A DNA stretch of 64,000 nucleotides from Anodontia alba (Eukaryota > Mollusca > Bivalvia > Lucinida > Lucinidae). The notes under the pieces are model-generated. The model saw nothing but the letters and a program-made list of their open reading frames with translations. It was not told where the DNA came from and ran no database searches. The stretch covers positions 2,425,501 through 2,489,500 of the forward strand of contig OZ024835.1 of NCBI GenBank assembly GCA_964016985.1, in the 5' to 3' direction. Positions 1 through 10,250 of the stretch are shown one piece after another (the first letter of the stretch is position 1; every line of letters begins with the position of its first letter). The position numbers were made by a program, and so were the translations under genes.

Positions 1-1
1 A

Positions 2-3000
2 GACATTGTTTTCTCAACAAAATTAGAGAGATTTTCACATTTCAGCGATATTTTTATTCAAATCATGAGCGAGTTTTCGCATAAGGTTCTTTTTCTTTTA
101 GACGGGTTGGATGAGTTCGCTTTCAGTCTTGATTTTAGCGGATTGAATCAGAGCACGGTGATTATAACAACAAGACCATGGAAGTATGACGCGGTTTGCT
201 CATCACCGACCGGCATTAAGGCGGATCTTGTTCTAACTTTGAAAGGCCTCAAAGGTAACGGTGTGCAAGAACTGATTGAGAAAGTCATTCGGGTTTCAGA
301 TCCTACCACAGTCAGTAATGATGCCTTTATAGTTGAATCAGATAAATGTTTTAACCAGATTAAATCAGCTGGATTAGGCGACGCTGTAAAAATTCCTCTT
401 ATATTGATATTCATGGTACAATGTTGGATTGAGAATAAAAAATCATTATCGCCATCGTTCACCTATAATATACTGAATCTTCTAAACCTGTTTCTTTTAC
501 GAGGGGACGAGAAATTATCTGATGGCGATACAGCTGTAACATACAACATCAAAAAAATGAAGTGGAGAAGTAAAAATTCTATCATTCCCAACATTTTAGA
601 TGAAGATATGCTATCGGAGCTAGAAGGTTTGCTGCTGCAATTAGGAATGGTTGCTTTTGAAGGACTAGTCAGCCATGCCACTTCAGTAACCCTGGTATAT
701 ACTGAAAAACAGTTGCTATGTTACCTCACTCCTGACGATTTAGAAATATGTTTCAAGTTAGGACTTCTATCCAGATCTAAATCTTTCACAACGTTGCTAC
801 ATCGGAAGAAGCTATACGTCTCATTTTACCATAAGCTAATCCAGGAGTTTTTTGCAGCCTTGTACATTGTAAGTAGCGACAAAGCACTCTCTCAATGCGT
901 GAAAACATTGACATCTCCTCAAGATGCAATACAAATGGACAATATAATGCTTTTTATGTGTGGTTTGAATCCTACATTTGGAGCACGACTGGCCTCTCAT
1001 GTTGTCGACATCTGTTGTCAAGATATATCCATTCGCGATTTTAGGAACGCGCATGAACAGCATCGTCCAAATGAATATCTGGAGAAATTTACGTTGCTAT
1101 TTCTGAAGTGTCAGAAGGAGATTAAGGAAAGTCGTAATTCTGACGTAAAACTGCGAATAAGTGATATTGTGCTTTATAATACATTTGATGATTTATTGCC
1201 AGACCTAGTTCAACAAAGTATGCATCACCTGCGGTCATTGTGTCTGTATCATATTTCTATTTCATGGTCTGTGTTTACTAAGCTGTGTAAATCAATTGCT
1301 GACGCTGTGTTATTACAAAAACTAGAAGTAATCGTGTCGGAGGTCAGTACCACTGACGGGGAAGACGTCTGGGGTACCGGACTGGATATTTCCGGCCACG
1401 ATCACTTAAAGGTACTTACAGTTCGTGCTTCATGCAACAACTGCACAAGAGGGATAACTGTTGGAAACAACGACAGACTAGAACATGTTGTGTGTATTGG
1501 CTTACGAATGCCAACGAGCTCATGGAATTCATTCTTTAGTTCCCTAGGTTTTCAAAGTATAATTACTCTTAAACTGCAGCTGTTAGACATTCGTGACTCA
1601 TGCATTGATCTCCGAAACTCTACACGACTCGAGTCTTTAACTTTAGACAGTGTACAAGTATTAGAGATAACGCTCGGTCATGCTTCAAAATTGGCAGACC
1701 TTGTTATGTACAATGTGACGATGCCAAGGTTGTCTTGGAATCGTTTCTTTGAAACGGTATATTCAGGAAATATGCGTAACTTGGCTCTGTGGAATATAAA
1801 TACCGACAAAGCACGTCTAGTGTTGGAAACTATCACGCATATAGACCATTTTGAAGCCAGAAATGTTGACGTATCCGAGTTAAAATTCTGCAATAATGTG
1901 GAAGTGCAAAATGTATCACTGTACAAGGTTTCAATGACACAGAAGGCTTGGAATGATTTATTTGGATCATTGTGTTCTCAAAATATGCACCATCTCAAAC
2001 TTGCGGCTTTGGAACTGGATGAGGCAGTCCTCAATCTAGATAACGTACTAAGGTTAGAAAACTTGCAAATAGCGGATGTCCGATTGTCTGGTATGAAACT
2101 TCAACCCCAGACTGATATACATAATTTAAACTTGAAGTCGGTAATTATGCCACAGTCATCTTGGCACAATATGTTTAAGTCAGTACGCCTAGAGACTATC
2201 CATTGTCTTGTTCTGAGTAATTTACATATCGGTGAATGTATTATTAATCTAGAGTCAAGTTCGCAGCTAACATCGGTGAGGTTACTGGACGTACATGTAC
2301 TCGAAGTTAAACTTGGAAATAACAAAAAGATGGAAGAAATAGAATTCTTGAGAGTGACAATGCCTCCGATGTCTTGGAAGAACTTTTGTCTGTCTCTGGC
2401 ATCGCTAAATATACATAGACTGTCGTTAGAGTATTTGGACTGTGATGAAGCAATAATCCGTCTAACAAACAGTAAAAGACTGGACTATCTAAAATTGATG
2501 TCTGTTAAAGTTTTTGATGTAATATTTGGGGACAATGTGGCACCGAAATATATTTGGCTGAAGCGAATGACAATGCCAAATATGTCATGGAATAATTTCT
2601 TCACTGCACTGCAAACAGAACGTTTATGTAGTTTGACAATATCGGAAGTAAATACGCATGATATAGTTATTAATTTGATGAATTGTACAACTTTAGAAGC
2701 GTTAGAAATAAGGCATTGTTCATTTGCAACGATAGAGTTTGCAAAACAAGCCGCATTGCAAGAACTTGAACTCGAAAGTGTTACAATGCCCCCGTTGTCG
2801 TGGAGCCAATTCTTTGAACGGCTTCCTTCAAGGAATGTCAGTGAAATGACTTTAAAGAACCTAGAAATTGGGAAAGCAATCATTAACATACCAAGTACTA
2901 CCAAACTGCATAGATTAAATGTTGAGAATGTAGCAATGTCTAAGAAATGTTACAAACGAATTCTTGCGATGCAATCGAAGGTAACATGTATCGGCTCTGT

Positions 3001-3031
3001 TACAGTTAACGGAAAGTTAATTCACAGGTAG
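2..3031 (+). CDS. NLR-like NACHT protein, C-terminal part with 71-residue repeats (5' partial)
   Basis: The frame is open from base 2, upstream of the first ATG at 65, so the gene continues off the left edge and the ATG at 65 is not the likely start. Numbering from that ATG, residues 8-17 read VLFLLDGLDE, a NACHT Walker B motif, and residues 32-38 read VIITTRP, a sensor-1-like motif. Near residues 253-265 there is a YHKLIQEFFAA block, typical of the end of the NACHT-associated helical region. The Walker A loop is not in the window. From about residue 395 to the end the protein is built of LRR-like units marked by MPxxSWxxFF, with starts at 482, 553, 624, 695, 766, 837 and 908 (exactly 71 apart) and a shorter last unit at 958. 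NLR family members act in the cytosol as ATP-regulated sensors, often immune; the ligand here is unknown. No intron is needed within 3 kb. The NACHT call is firm; the function is inference. Confidence 0.8.
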   Translation, partial: DIVFSTKLERFSHFSDIFIQIMSEFSHKVLFLLDGLDEFAFSLDFSGLNQSTVIITTRPWKYDAVCSSPTGIKADLVLTLKGLKGNGVQELIEKVIRVSDPTTVSNDAFIVESDKCFNQIKSAGLGDAVKIPLILIFMVQCWIENKKSLSPSFTYNILNLLNLFLLRGDEKLSDGDTAVTYNIKKMKWRSKNSIIPNILDEDMLSELEGLLLQLGMVAFEGLVSHATSVTLVYTEKQLLCYLTPDDLEICFKLGLLSRSKSFTTLLHRKKLYVSFYHKLIQEFFAALYIVSSDKALSQCVKTLTSPQDAIQMDNIMLFMCGLNPTFGARLASHVVDICCQDISIRDFRNAHEQHRPNEYLEKFTLLFLKCQKEIKESRNSDVKLRISDIVLYNTFDDLLPDLVQQSMHHLRSLCLYHISISWSVFTKLCKSIADAVLLQKLEVIVSEVSTTDGEDVWGTGLDISGHDHLKVLTVRASCNNCTRGITVGNNDRLEHVVCIGLRMPTSSWNSFFSSLGFQSIITLKLQLLDIRDSCIDLRNSTRLESLTLDSVQVLEITLGHASKLADLVMYNVTMPRLSWNRFFETVYSGNMRNLALWNINTDKARLVLETITHIDHFEARNVDVSELKFCNNVEVQNVSLYKVSMTQKAWNDLFGSLCSQNMHHLKLAALELDEAVLNLDNVLRLENLQIADVRLSGMKLQPQTDIHNLNLKSVIMPQSSWHNMFKSVRLETIHCLVLSNLHIGECIINLESSSQLTSVRLLDVHVLEVKLGNNKKMEEIEFLRVTMPPMSWKNFCLSLASLNIHRLSLEYLDCDEAIIRLTNSKRLDYLKLMSVKVFDVIFGDNVAPKYIWLKRMTMPNMSWNNFFTALQTERLCSLTISEVNTHDIVINLMNCTTLEALEIRHCSFATIEFAKQAALQELELESVTMPPLSWSQFFERLPSRNVSEMTLKNLEIGKAIINIPSTTKLHRLNVENVAMSKKCYKRILAMQSKVTCIGSVTVNGKLIHR

Positions 3032-3063
3032 CATATATAAACGTGTGTACTTGCGTAGTGACC

Positions 3064-3315
3064 TTAACCCATATAAGCCTAGCGTCCCATAAAAAGGGAC
3101 ACTGGCAAACAGTGTAGACCCTGATCAGAACGCGGCGTCTGATCAGGGTCTACACTGTTTGCATTTTCAGATATTTCTACGAAACATGACAATAATACAA
3201 ACTAACCAGGCACCCCTTATATAGGAAATAAGTCTGTCCAAAGAACACACTACAGATTAGAAAATGGGAGTCTCGGTTTTAAAGTAGAAGAATCCACTTG
3301 GCATAAATGGGTAAA
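3064..3315. mobile_element. P5 MITE, copy 1
   Basis: The element runs from TTAACCCATATAAGCCTAGC to the inverted end ATAAATGGGTAAA. Next to the left end is a perfect hairpin (about 3102-3162) whose arms read CAAACAGTGTAGACCCTGAT and its complement. It begins about 30 bp after the NLR stop codon, so it probably lies in or just beyond that gene's 3' UTR. No coding capacity. Confidence 0.65.
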
Positions 3316-3462
3316 TAAGGAACGGGTCCGGAGGGGGTTTATGGGGTTCGAAGGAAACCCTCTTTTGACTCGAAATTTCATCTTCGTGGGAAATTTCGGA
3401 TAAGTTTTATAAATTTTGCATACCGTATTTACCCTAAATATTTGCACACCTTACTTTTTATC

Positions 3463-3717
3463 CATTACGAAAACATCCCTATTCAAATATACTGAATATT
3501 TTACCACCCTTAAGTAAAAAAAAAATCAGATAAAAATTCTGATATTTTTCATGTTTCTGCTCAAAACATAGATTGTAGGTACTCGTTAGAACCGCCTCGA
3601 CGAGGAGGTTTTTGAGCAGAAATAAAAAAACATGTGTACCCCTGTAACCCCAGTTTTACTATATAAGGGGTTTAAAGTTTAAGGGGGTCAAAATTATATT
3701 GGCATGTTTTCGTGATG
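3463..3717 (-). mobile_element. P1 MITE, copy 1 (right half of palindrome lost)
   Basis: P1 family definition: termini CATYACGAAAACAYGCCTAT and inverse; arm A holds TTTTGACCCCCTTAAACCCC and a small hairpin around TATATAGTAAAACTGGGG; arm B holds CTGAAAATTTTCAG; the centre is a palindrome with half-site ATAGATTGTGGGTACTCG then TTAGAACCGCCTCG. Strand '+' here means arm A lies to the left. In this copy the centre is intact to CGACGAGG, then jumps to TTTTTGAGCAG, so one arm of the palindrome is deleted. No protein is encoded. Confidence 0.8.
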
Positions 3718-3915
3718 CTTTCGTGATGGTTCATTTGATTACCTATGAATGTGTCTAAAATTCTGGATAAGTGGCAAACATGTAGGTCCTAATCAGTCGC
3801 CGCCTTCCGTGTTGTCAAAAAATGGACCCTAGTCATAATCCGGGTTCCACATCCTGTGGAAGATCACTGTATGCATAGGCTTACCTGTCCGAATAAACAG
3901 AGTAAATAGGGTTAT
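3718..3915. other. Spacer with a decayed P5-type hairpin
   Basis: No gene. Around 3774-3845 there is a degenerate match to the P5 core (GCAAACATGTAGGTCCTAAT followed by an imperfect complement). Confidence 0.35.
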
Positions 3916-4145
3916 TTAACCCATTTATGCCGAGTGGACTCTTCTACCTTAACTCTTTGGACAGGTCCATTTCCTATATAGGGGGTGTCTGGCTACTTTT
4001 TATTATGATAATGTTTTGTAGAAAATTCTGAACATAATGCAAAGATTGTAGACCCAGATCAGACGTCGTGTTCTGCGACATCTGATATGGGTCTGCACTC
4101 TTTGCCACGGTACGTTTTACGGGACGCTAGGCTTAAATGGTTTAA
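3916..4145. mobile_element. P5 MITE, copy 2 (inverted relative to copy 1)
   Basis: Starts TTAACCCATTTATGCCGAGT and ends GGGACGCTAGGCTTAAATGG-TTTAA. It carries the P5 hairpin at about 4039-4108 with several arm mismatches, so it is older or more diverged than copy 1. Confidence 0.65.
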
Positions 4146-5545
4146 CTTTTTACCATTCTGGCCTTGACATTTGATCAAAGAAAATAAGCAAATAAGTCCG
4201 TTTTATGTCCTGTTGATGTGCAAAAATTGCTGGATAAGTGTAAAATAGTGCAGACACTGATGGGGTGCCAGTTGCATGTGATTCTTAACTGTTTGATCAT
4301 GCCTGTCTTTCCGCCTATTACAGAGGCGAATCAAGGATTAGATGAAGTGTTCGATTTGATAAAATAATCGTACTTAGCCAAAGTATGGGCATAAACAGAC
4401 GCATTCAGCAGTGTTTAGACACATCAACAGTTCGTAAAACGTTGTTGCTCGAATTTTCGGACAAGCATGGTAAGGAGAATGTAACTGGATATTTAGGGTC
4501 AATATGTTCAAGGTTAGCTCTATAGTGTCTGCAAGGTGGGGTATGTGTCTGTTGCTAAATCTTGATTACTTCTTGACAGATTTTAAACTTTCCATGTGCT
4601 TTACACATGGTCTTCGATAGACTGGTTCTGGTCTCCAATGACGAAATACTTTTTCTTATAACCTTGTTTTATAATCAACTAGAATAAAACCAAAATAAGA
4701 TGACTACAGAGGCTGGTCACTAGAGTCACTAGTGACCAGCCTTTATTTAGTGGATTATCAAACAGGATTTTAAGAATATATATTTAGTCACTGGAGACTG
4801 CGGCCGTCCTCGGTATTATTATGTGCATTTGATTTCGATATAACCCTTGATTATTTTTTTTTCTCACTTTTTTTTCACGTTGTGAACTTAATCATTTTTG
4901 ATATCTGTAGTATGTACGTGGGAGGGAGGGGATGTGGGGTGTCATGTGTGCGCAATTCCACCGACAATTTTAACCGATCTTTTTGTTTTCAAATTTTTGA
5001 AGACATTTTCTATTTCGTCTGAGAATGTGCATATGGTTTGCAAATAATCTTAAAATTATTATTTGTTTTTCGTTGTAGAGGTTATGGACATGGTCTGAAC
5101 ATGAGAGCGCGCCTTTGATATTATTATTTTTTTTTATCAGATTACTACTAATCACTTTTTCGGGGATTTCAACATAGTCTTTTAGAGGATTTTGTGTTAC
5201 TCAGTATCTGAGCTTTATACGTGATGTGCACAATTCCTCCCAGAGTTTTGGCTGGTCGACTTTAAACTGCAAATGGTTAGGACATGGTCCTAATTTATAA
5301 TCAGAAGCGTAATCCATGTGTGCTCCACGCTTGCTGGAGATTTTCTTTTGAATTTGGAACCTTGCAGAAATTTCTGACATGTTCGGAACATTAAAGCAGA
5401 CAGAGTAGACCTTCATCAGACTGTTTAGATGTGCAGTCTGATCTCGGCCTTTACTATCATTTTCTTGGATTTGCACATGATGTTTACACAGCGTCGCATT
5501 AGCGTCTATGCAACGTCATGTGCTCGCTGAGGTAGACCTATATAT
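4146..5545. other. Long AT-rich stretch without a gene
   Basis: I see no coding region, RNA gene or recognised repeat across this 1.4 kb. The one clear structure is a short perfect hairpin at 4711-4741 with 13-bp arms GGCTGGTCACTAG and complement. T-runs occur near 4855-4875 and 5125-5137. Confidence 0.4.
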
Positions 5546-5746
5546 TTAACCCTTGTCCTGCTGAACCCTGATGCAAACAGTGTAGATCCAGATCAGTTGG
5601 CTTCTGGAGAAGCCAACTGATCTGGGTCTGCTCTGTTTGTCACTAAGAATGTAAATTTGTATAAACAATCTAGTTTAAGTGATCTTATTGGAAGAAAATT
5701 AGAAGTGGGCGTGGTATTTTAATTTATTCACCGTGACAAGGGTTAA
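5546..5746. mobile_element. MITE with TTAACCCTTGTC termini and a P5-type core
   Basis: Perfect 12-bp inverted ends TTAACCCTTGTC and GACAAGGGTTAA. Inside, at about 5573-5640, a long hairpin carries the CAAACAGTGTAGATCCAGAT arm. The core resembles P5 but the termini are different; a partial relative lies at 52467-52600. Confidence 0.65.
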
Positions 5747-6124
5747 TGTGCCGATGAAAAGGTTTAATTCGTGCGATTCACTGCAGCTATTGTTTATTGT
5801 TTCGACCCATAGAGTCGAACACATACGTAACGTCTGAAATAGAACGTTCATTTCAGCATACATATATGTCGCATTATATATATGACTTGCCTTTACACGG
5901 TACAACTCATTTTATAATCGGAAAAAGAATCATGTAAGCATATTGCTTTTATTCCAATCGTTGAAACTTTGTTCTTGTGTACTATATTTATTACATGCCA
6001 AATGTAAATCGGAATAAAATATTTTAAACCAAACAGAAAATTGAAAACAATTGTTAACCCGGACCGGTCCTGAAAAACTTTCAGATGCCACGTGCCAACT
6101 ATGACTACAAGGACATAGTCTAAT
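5747..6124. other. Intergenic, nothing recognised
   Basis: AT-rich sequence. Short open frames on the minus strand here lack any recognisable domain or start context. Confidence 0.3.
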
Positions 6125-6525
6125 TCTAGTTTTTGTGGACACAATACCCAGTACAGACTGATCAGATTGCCTGGATGTGCTGGCTAACCCGAGTCTTCGC
6201 AGAGTGCACACATCAAACGATACGCTTAAGTACGCTACCAGCAAACACACAACGACGTTAATACAGCGCTGTGTGTTGAATGGGATATACACATTTTTAC
6301 TGTAGTAACTTGGTCTGGCGGACGGTATTATACGTCGAGTGGATGAGCTGATCTCATCGGATCACACGAGACGCGATGATATCAGCTCATCTATAAGTTT
6401 GATCAGTCTTCGCTTGCTGAATGGGTAGCTAAGGACCCAAGTTTTATTTATGTGGACAGCAAAAACTGATCAGACCGGGCGGAAGTCCAGGTTGATCTGA
6501 GTCTTCGCTGGGCGCACATGCCATT
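6125..6525. repeat. Two partial P6 fragments around a hairpin
   Basis: Fragments of the P6 family occur at about 6150-6210 and 6450-6525 (GATCTGAGTCTTCGCTGGGC then GCACATG). Between them, at about 6342-6393, is an imperfect hairpin GGATGAGCTGATCTCATCG / CGATGATATCAGCTCATC. Confidence 0.45.
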
Positions 6526-6761
6526 TTGTTGATTTTGTCATGAGGTATCTCAAATAATCACGAAGAATCTGCATTAAAACAGTAAATGGCTTGATTGCAA
6601 TTATATGCTCGTGCAACCTTCTGACACAGACTAAGCAAGAAGCCGTCATTAAGTCTTGTTGTTGTTGATATAGCTGAGATATGGTGATCAATGCTACTTG
6701 CAGGCGTCTGCCACAAGCTCCCCTTCTGACTGACTGTTCGTTATAATTTGTGCCCATTGTG

Positions 6762-6966
6762 AGAAACGTGCGAGAAAATGCCCAACAAAGACTTAAATCA
6801 GCCTGCGCATCCGCGCAGTCTGATCAGAGTCTTCGTTGTCCGCATAAAGAAATTGTGTGGGTCCTTGACTATCATAAATGCTTCCAGGGAAGATTCTGAT
6901 CAGAGTGCGCGCATGCGCAGGCTGATCTAAATCTTTGCTGGGCGTACATGTCCGAAAGGTACGTTT
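6762..6966. mobile_element. P6 MITE, copy 1
   Basis: P6 family definition: ends resemble GTACCTTCTGACATGTGCGC with inverse; next inward come CAACGAAGACTCAGATCAGC and CCTGCGCATCCGCGCAGTCT, the latter a GC-rich hairpin, and the centre reads like GGCTATCC. Here both hairpin blocks are present, at about 6806-6825 and 6900-6930. Confidence 0.6.
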
Positions 6967-7266
6967 GCGGCTCGTTTGATAAAGCCGAAAGTCATATCTT
7001 GCATCAAGATTTTCTGACCCTGTCTGAGCATTATATTCAGAGATTATCTGCGTGGCCCTTACTGCAAAGTTCGAATTCATGGTTTATTAAGACGTTTCAG
7101 AAATTGAGAGTGTTGCAGCTAAGATGTATCTTATTAACTTCTAAAGCGTCAAGCGAATTGCATAATTTTCAGAAACTGGGCACTTTCAAGGAACACGGAT
7201 AATGGAATTGTAAAAGGTTGCCTTTGGAAACAAAGAACACACAAAAGAACGAAAATAGGAGACTTT
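6967..7266. other. Short spacer, no supported gene
   Basis: A plus-strand open frame of 84 codons begins in the preceding P6 element and has no recognisable domain. I treat it as chance. Confidence 0.3.
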
Positions 7267-7520
7267 CATCACGAAAACACGCCTTTGTAATTTTGACCCC
7301 TTTAAACCCAATTTTTTTATAGTAAAATTGAAGTTTACAGGGGTATACATTTGTTTTTGTTTTTCTTATTTTGCTAAAAAACATAGATTGTGGGTACTCG
7401 TTAGAACCCACAATCTGTTTTGAGCAGCAATATGAAAAATATCAGAAATTCTTATCCGAAAATTTTCCATTTTGGGTTGTAAAAATTTCAGTATATTTGA
7501 ATAGGCGTATTTTCGTAATG
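7267..7520 (+). mobile_element. P1 MITE, copy 2 (collapsed palindrome)
   Basis: Both termini are present. The centre reads GTGGGTACTCGTTAGAACCC straight into ACAATCTG, so about 35 bp of the palindrome tip is missing. The loss at the tip is what replication slippage across a hairpin would leave. Confidence 0.8.
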
Positions 7521-7574
7521 TTATTAAGTCTTTTCATATACAGCAATGTAGTTTCAAGGCTGTATACGTACTCG

Positions 7575-7576
7575 CA

Positions 7577-7607
<31 letters not shown>

Positions 7608-7622
7608 CACACACACACACTC
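7575..7622. repeat. Poly-C followed by CA microsatellite
   Basis: A run of C (about 7577-7593) runs directly into (CA)n with one CC interruption. Confidence 0.9.
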
Positions 7623-7974
7623 CCCTTCTAGCACCGGCTTAAGCGGTGTTCGATTTTCAAAGTAATCATAAAGGGCGCAATGGTCCCAATGAAAATAGAA
7701 ACATAATCTGCATAATAACACACAAAAAAAGGCATAATTAAGTCCTTTTGCAGATTTCGCAGTCAATTTTGAAATCGGCCCCAAACTCCAGACAACCTGT
7801 CAGAAACTGTCTGTAAAGATTGCTGTAATTTTGTATTGACAATATTACGTATTCTGCTAGTTTGACAGCTTTCCAGAATTCTTAATAATGTTGTCAAGTA
7901 TCGTATACTAAGGTAAGTGCTGATGTGAAAGTTAAAAGTTACTCGAATCAGCCTGTAGGCCTTGTGTAGGCAAG

Positions 7975-8196
7975 TCTCGAGGTTATAATATTTTTTCAAT
8001 GCTTATATAACTCAGCTGAGCATGAAATTGTCCCGCTAATAAATATCAAATCACTACCAATTTTATTTTTTTTTCTTGCTAAACACAGCTGAGCATGAAA
8101 ATTTCTCTGCTAATAAATATAAAAATGCCAACTAAATGCCAAATAAAAATTCATGCTCAGCTGAGCTGAGCATTAAAAAGTTTTATAACCTCGGGG
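7975..8196. mobile_element. P9: hairpin MITE with TCGAGGTTATAA termini
   Basis: Left end CAAGTCTCGAGGTTATAA and right end TTATAACCTCGGGGCAAG are inverted. Just inside, CTCAGCTGAGCATGAA occurs twice directly and once inverted. The flank before it (7623-7974) shows nothing recognisable. Single copy in this window. Confidence 0.5.
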
Positions 8197-8315
8197 CAAG
8201 GTCATAAGGCACCTCTTAATTTTGGCCGTTTTTTCAATATTTCAAATTTGTTGTACGTTTCCTTAACTTTGAATGTTTTGCTATTTGGCTAACTAGAGAT
8301 TGAGTATTGATATAA

Positions 8316-8594
8316 CATCACGAAAACACGCCTATAAATTTTGACTCACAAACCCTACTTTTATATAGTGAAACTGAGGTTTACAGGGGTGTACATTATT
8401 TTTCATATTTCTGCTCAAAACATAGATTGTGGGTACTCCTTAGAACCGCCTCGCCTCACCGAGGCGGTTCTAACGAGTACCCACAATCTATGTTTTGAGC
8501 AGAAATATGAAAAATATCAGAATTTTTTATCCGAAAATTTTCCTTTTTTTTGGTGAAAATTTTTAATATATTTGAATAGGCGTGTTTTCATAAT
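8316..8594 (+). mobile_element. P1 MITE, copy 3
   Basis: Full-length copy. The central palindrome is near-perfect, with one arm mismatch (ACTCCTTAG left against CTAACGAGT right). Confidence 0.9.
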
Positions 8595-8699
8595 TAGGAC
8601 TGAATGGTAAGCAGTGAATACATTGATCAAATGGTTTCAGTAGAAGCAGTTCGATGTGGGTTTACGATGATTTGTTTGGCATACGTGTGAATATTTAGG

Positions 8700-8930
8700 T
8701 TAATATTTATCACAGTCTGGCCCGGGGAAAAATTCAGCAGACGACAATTTTATGATTTATTTTTTATTTTTTATTATTTTTTTATATTTCCCAGAAAATA
8801 GGTTTTGAAACTTCGTGCAGATTGTCTCTCCAGGAGACAATTTGCATGAAATGTCAAAGTCTATATTCTGGAAAAAAAACAAAATGTCGTCTGCTGAAAG
8901 TTTTACTCAGCGCGCAGAGAGTAAAGGCAC
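8700..8930. mobile_element. P4 MITE, copy 1
   Basis: P4 family definition: outer ends resemble TTAACGCTTAGCATGCTGGG, next CAGCAGACGACA, then CCCAGAAAATAGGCTTTGAC, and a palindromic centre CATGCAAATTGTCTCC plus complement. In this copy the left side is partly diverged (CTGGCCCGGGGAAAAATTCA) but both CAGCAGACGAC blocks and the centre at about 8818-8850 are clear. Confidence 0.7.
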
Positions 8931-8949
8931 TACCCACTACTGAACTAAT

Positions 8950-9065
8950 TAACATGAAATGTTGACGCCTATTTTCTTAAAAAATAAATAAATAAATAAA
9001 TAAAAAAAAACAATCAAAAAGTCGACTGCTGAAATTTTACCCAGCATGCTAGGCGTGTTATAACA
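8950..9065. mobile_element. P4 fragment (one half) with AAAT microsatellite
   Basis: Right half only: ATGAAATGTTGACGCCTATT, then an (AAAT)n tract, then GTCGACTGCTGAAATTTTAC and CCCAGCATGCTAGGCGTG. Confidence 0.6.
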
Positions 9066-9100
9066 TTCGTCTTAAACTTTCGGGTTGCTTTTGCAGGATT

Positions 9101-9540
9101 TTATGGATACTTCAGCTTATTTGTCCACGCGTCTTATGGCATGATTCATACAATAATTTTTAAAGAGAGGAACTTTATAAGCGTCCACGCTTCCGTTCTG
9201 AATCTTCATTGTTTCGCGCTTTTCCTGCTGGGTAAACATTTCGGCAGCCGTCATTCTGAAATATTTTCTTTTTTTTTTATTCCTGAAAGTTGGCTTTGAC
9301 ATGTCATGCAAATTTTCTCCTTATGAGTGCAATGCGTTAAGACACCATGCCTACTCTGTAATGACATCCGTCTGAAATAATATTTGTATGTAAATTGCGT
9401 TGGTGTTCCCTCGGTGGGATTAGAGGCTTCAACTAATTTAGCCACACGTCTAATGTAATGATTCAAACAATAGTTTTTAAGGAGAGAAACTTCACAAGTG
9501 GCCACGCGCTCGTTCAAAACTTGTTTCATTGTTTCATCCT
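9101..9540. repeat. Imperfect tandem duplication of about 310 bp
   Basis: The block containing TTTTTAAAGAGAGGAACTTT and CGTCCACGC near 9120-9215 recurs at 9430-9525 as TTTTTAAGGAGAGAAACTTC and GGCCACGCG. Each copy is followed by a P4 left-end fragment (9225-9320 and 9550 onward), so the duplicated unit included a P4 end. Confidence 0.55.
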
Positions 9541-9549
9541 TGTCATGCT

Positions 9550-9695
9550 ACATAAAAATTAGCATTTTGAAATAGTTTTACAGTTTTTCTTGAAAATATG
9601 GTTTGATGTTTTATGCAAATTTACCTTAATATAAGACCCTATTTTCTGGGCGATAAGAAAAGTATAATCAGTTTGTCGTCTACTGAATTTGCCCA
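9550..9695. mobile_element. P4 MITE, copy 2, interrupted by P1 copy 4
   Basis: P4 sequence runs to GTCGTCTACTGAATTTGCCC, where P1 begins. After P1 ends at 9966 the text resumes GAGTGGTAACGGTTAACTTG, matching the outer end of other P4 copies (for example AGAGTGGTAAAGGTTAAA at 11093). The P4 was there first. Confidence 0.6.
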
Positions 9696-9966
9696 CATCA
9701 CGAAAACATGCATATATAATTTGACCCCCTTAAACCCCACTTGTATATAGTAAAACTGGGGTTTAAAGGGGTATACATTTTTTTTTATTTCTGCTCAAAA
9801 ACATAGATTGTTGGTACTCGCTATAACCACCTCGTCGAGGCGGTTCTAACGAGTACCCACAATCTATGTTTTAAGCAGAAATATGAAAAATAGAATTTTT
9901 TATCTGAAAATTTTCATTTTTCGGTGGTTAAATTCAGTATATTTGAATAGGCATGTTCTCATAATG
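9696..9966 (+). mobile_element. P1 MITE, copy 4 (nested in P4)
   Basis: Full-length. The palindrome tip is CTCGTCGAG; one arm differs (GTACTCGCTATAACCACC against GGTTCTAACGAGTACC). Confidence 0.9.
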
Positions 9967-10004
9967 CATGAGTGGTAACGGTTAACTTGTTCATGTTTAA
10001 GCGA

Positions 10005-10250
10005 TGATACCCCGCCACTACCGTGTGGCGGGCAGATAACTGTCAAAAGTGACGAATTTTGCCCATTAGCAATCCCAAACCTGATATCCACAATTCATAC
10101 TAAGTTTGGTGAAAATCCATTGACATTTACTTATGTTATCGTCCGGAAATGAAAATACGGACGGACGTACGACAGATGGACAGACGAACGGACGGACACG
10201 GAAGACCAACTTGAAACCATAATACCTCGCCACTATCGTGTGGTGGGATA
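10005..10250. repeat. Dispersed-type repeat with hairpin termini and GGAC repeats
   Basis: Both ends carry a hairpin: CCCCGCCACTACCGTGTGGC GGG at the left and CTCGCCACTATCGTGTGGTG at the right, in direct rather than inverted order. The interior has TTTGGTGAAAATCCATTGAC and a degenerate GGACGGACG tract with ACGGAC/ACAGAC units (10160-10200). This resembles widespread molluscan repeats I know in general terms, but I cannot name it. Confidence 0.5.

Noticed and set aside
148..2904. Minus-strand frames of 65-139 codons opposite the NLR gene
   Set aside because: They are antisense shadows of the long coding frame.
3032..3063. Poly(A) signal of the NLR gene
   Set aside because: No AATAAA or close variant is seen right after the stop before the P5 element begins.
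6948..7202. 84-codon plus-strand frame
   Set aside because: Starts inside a P6 element and shows no domain.
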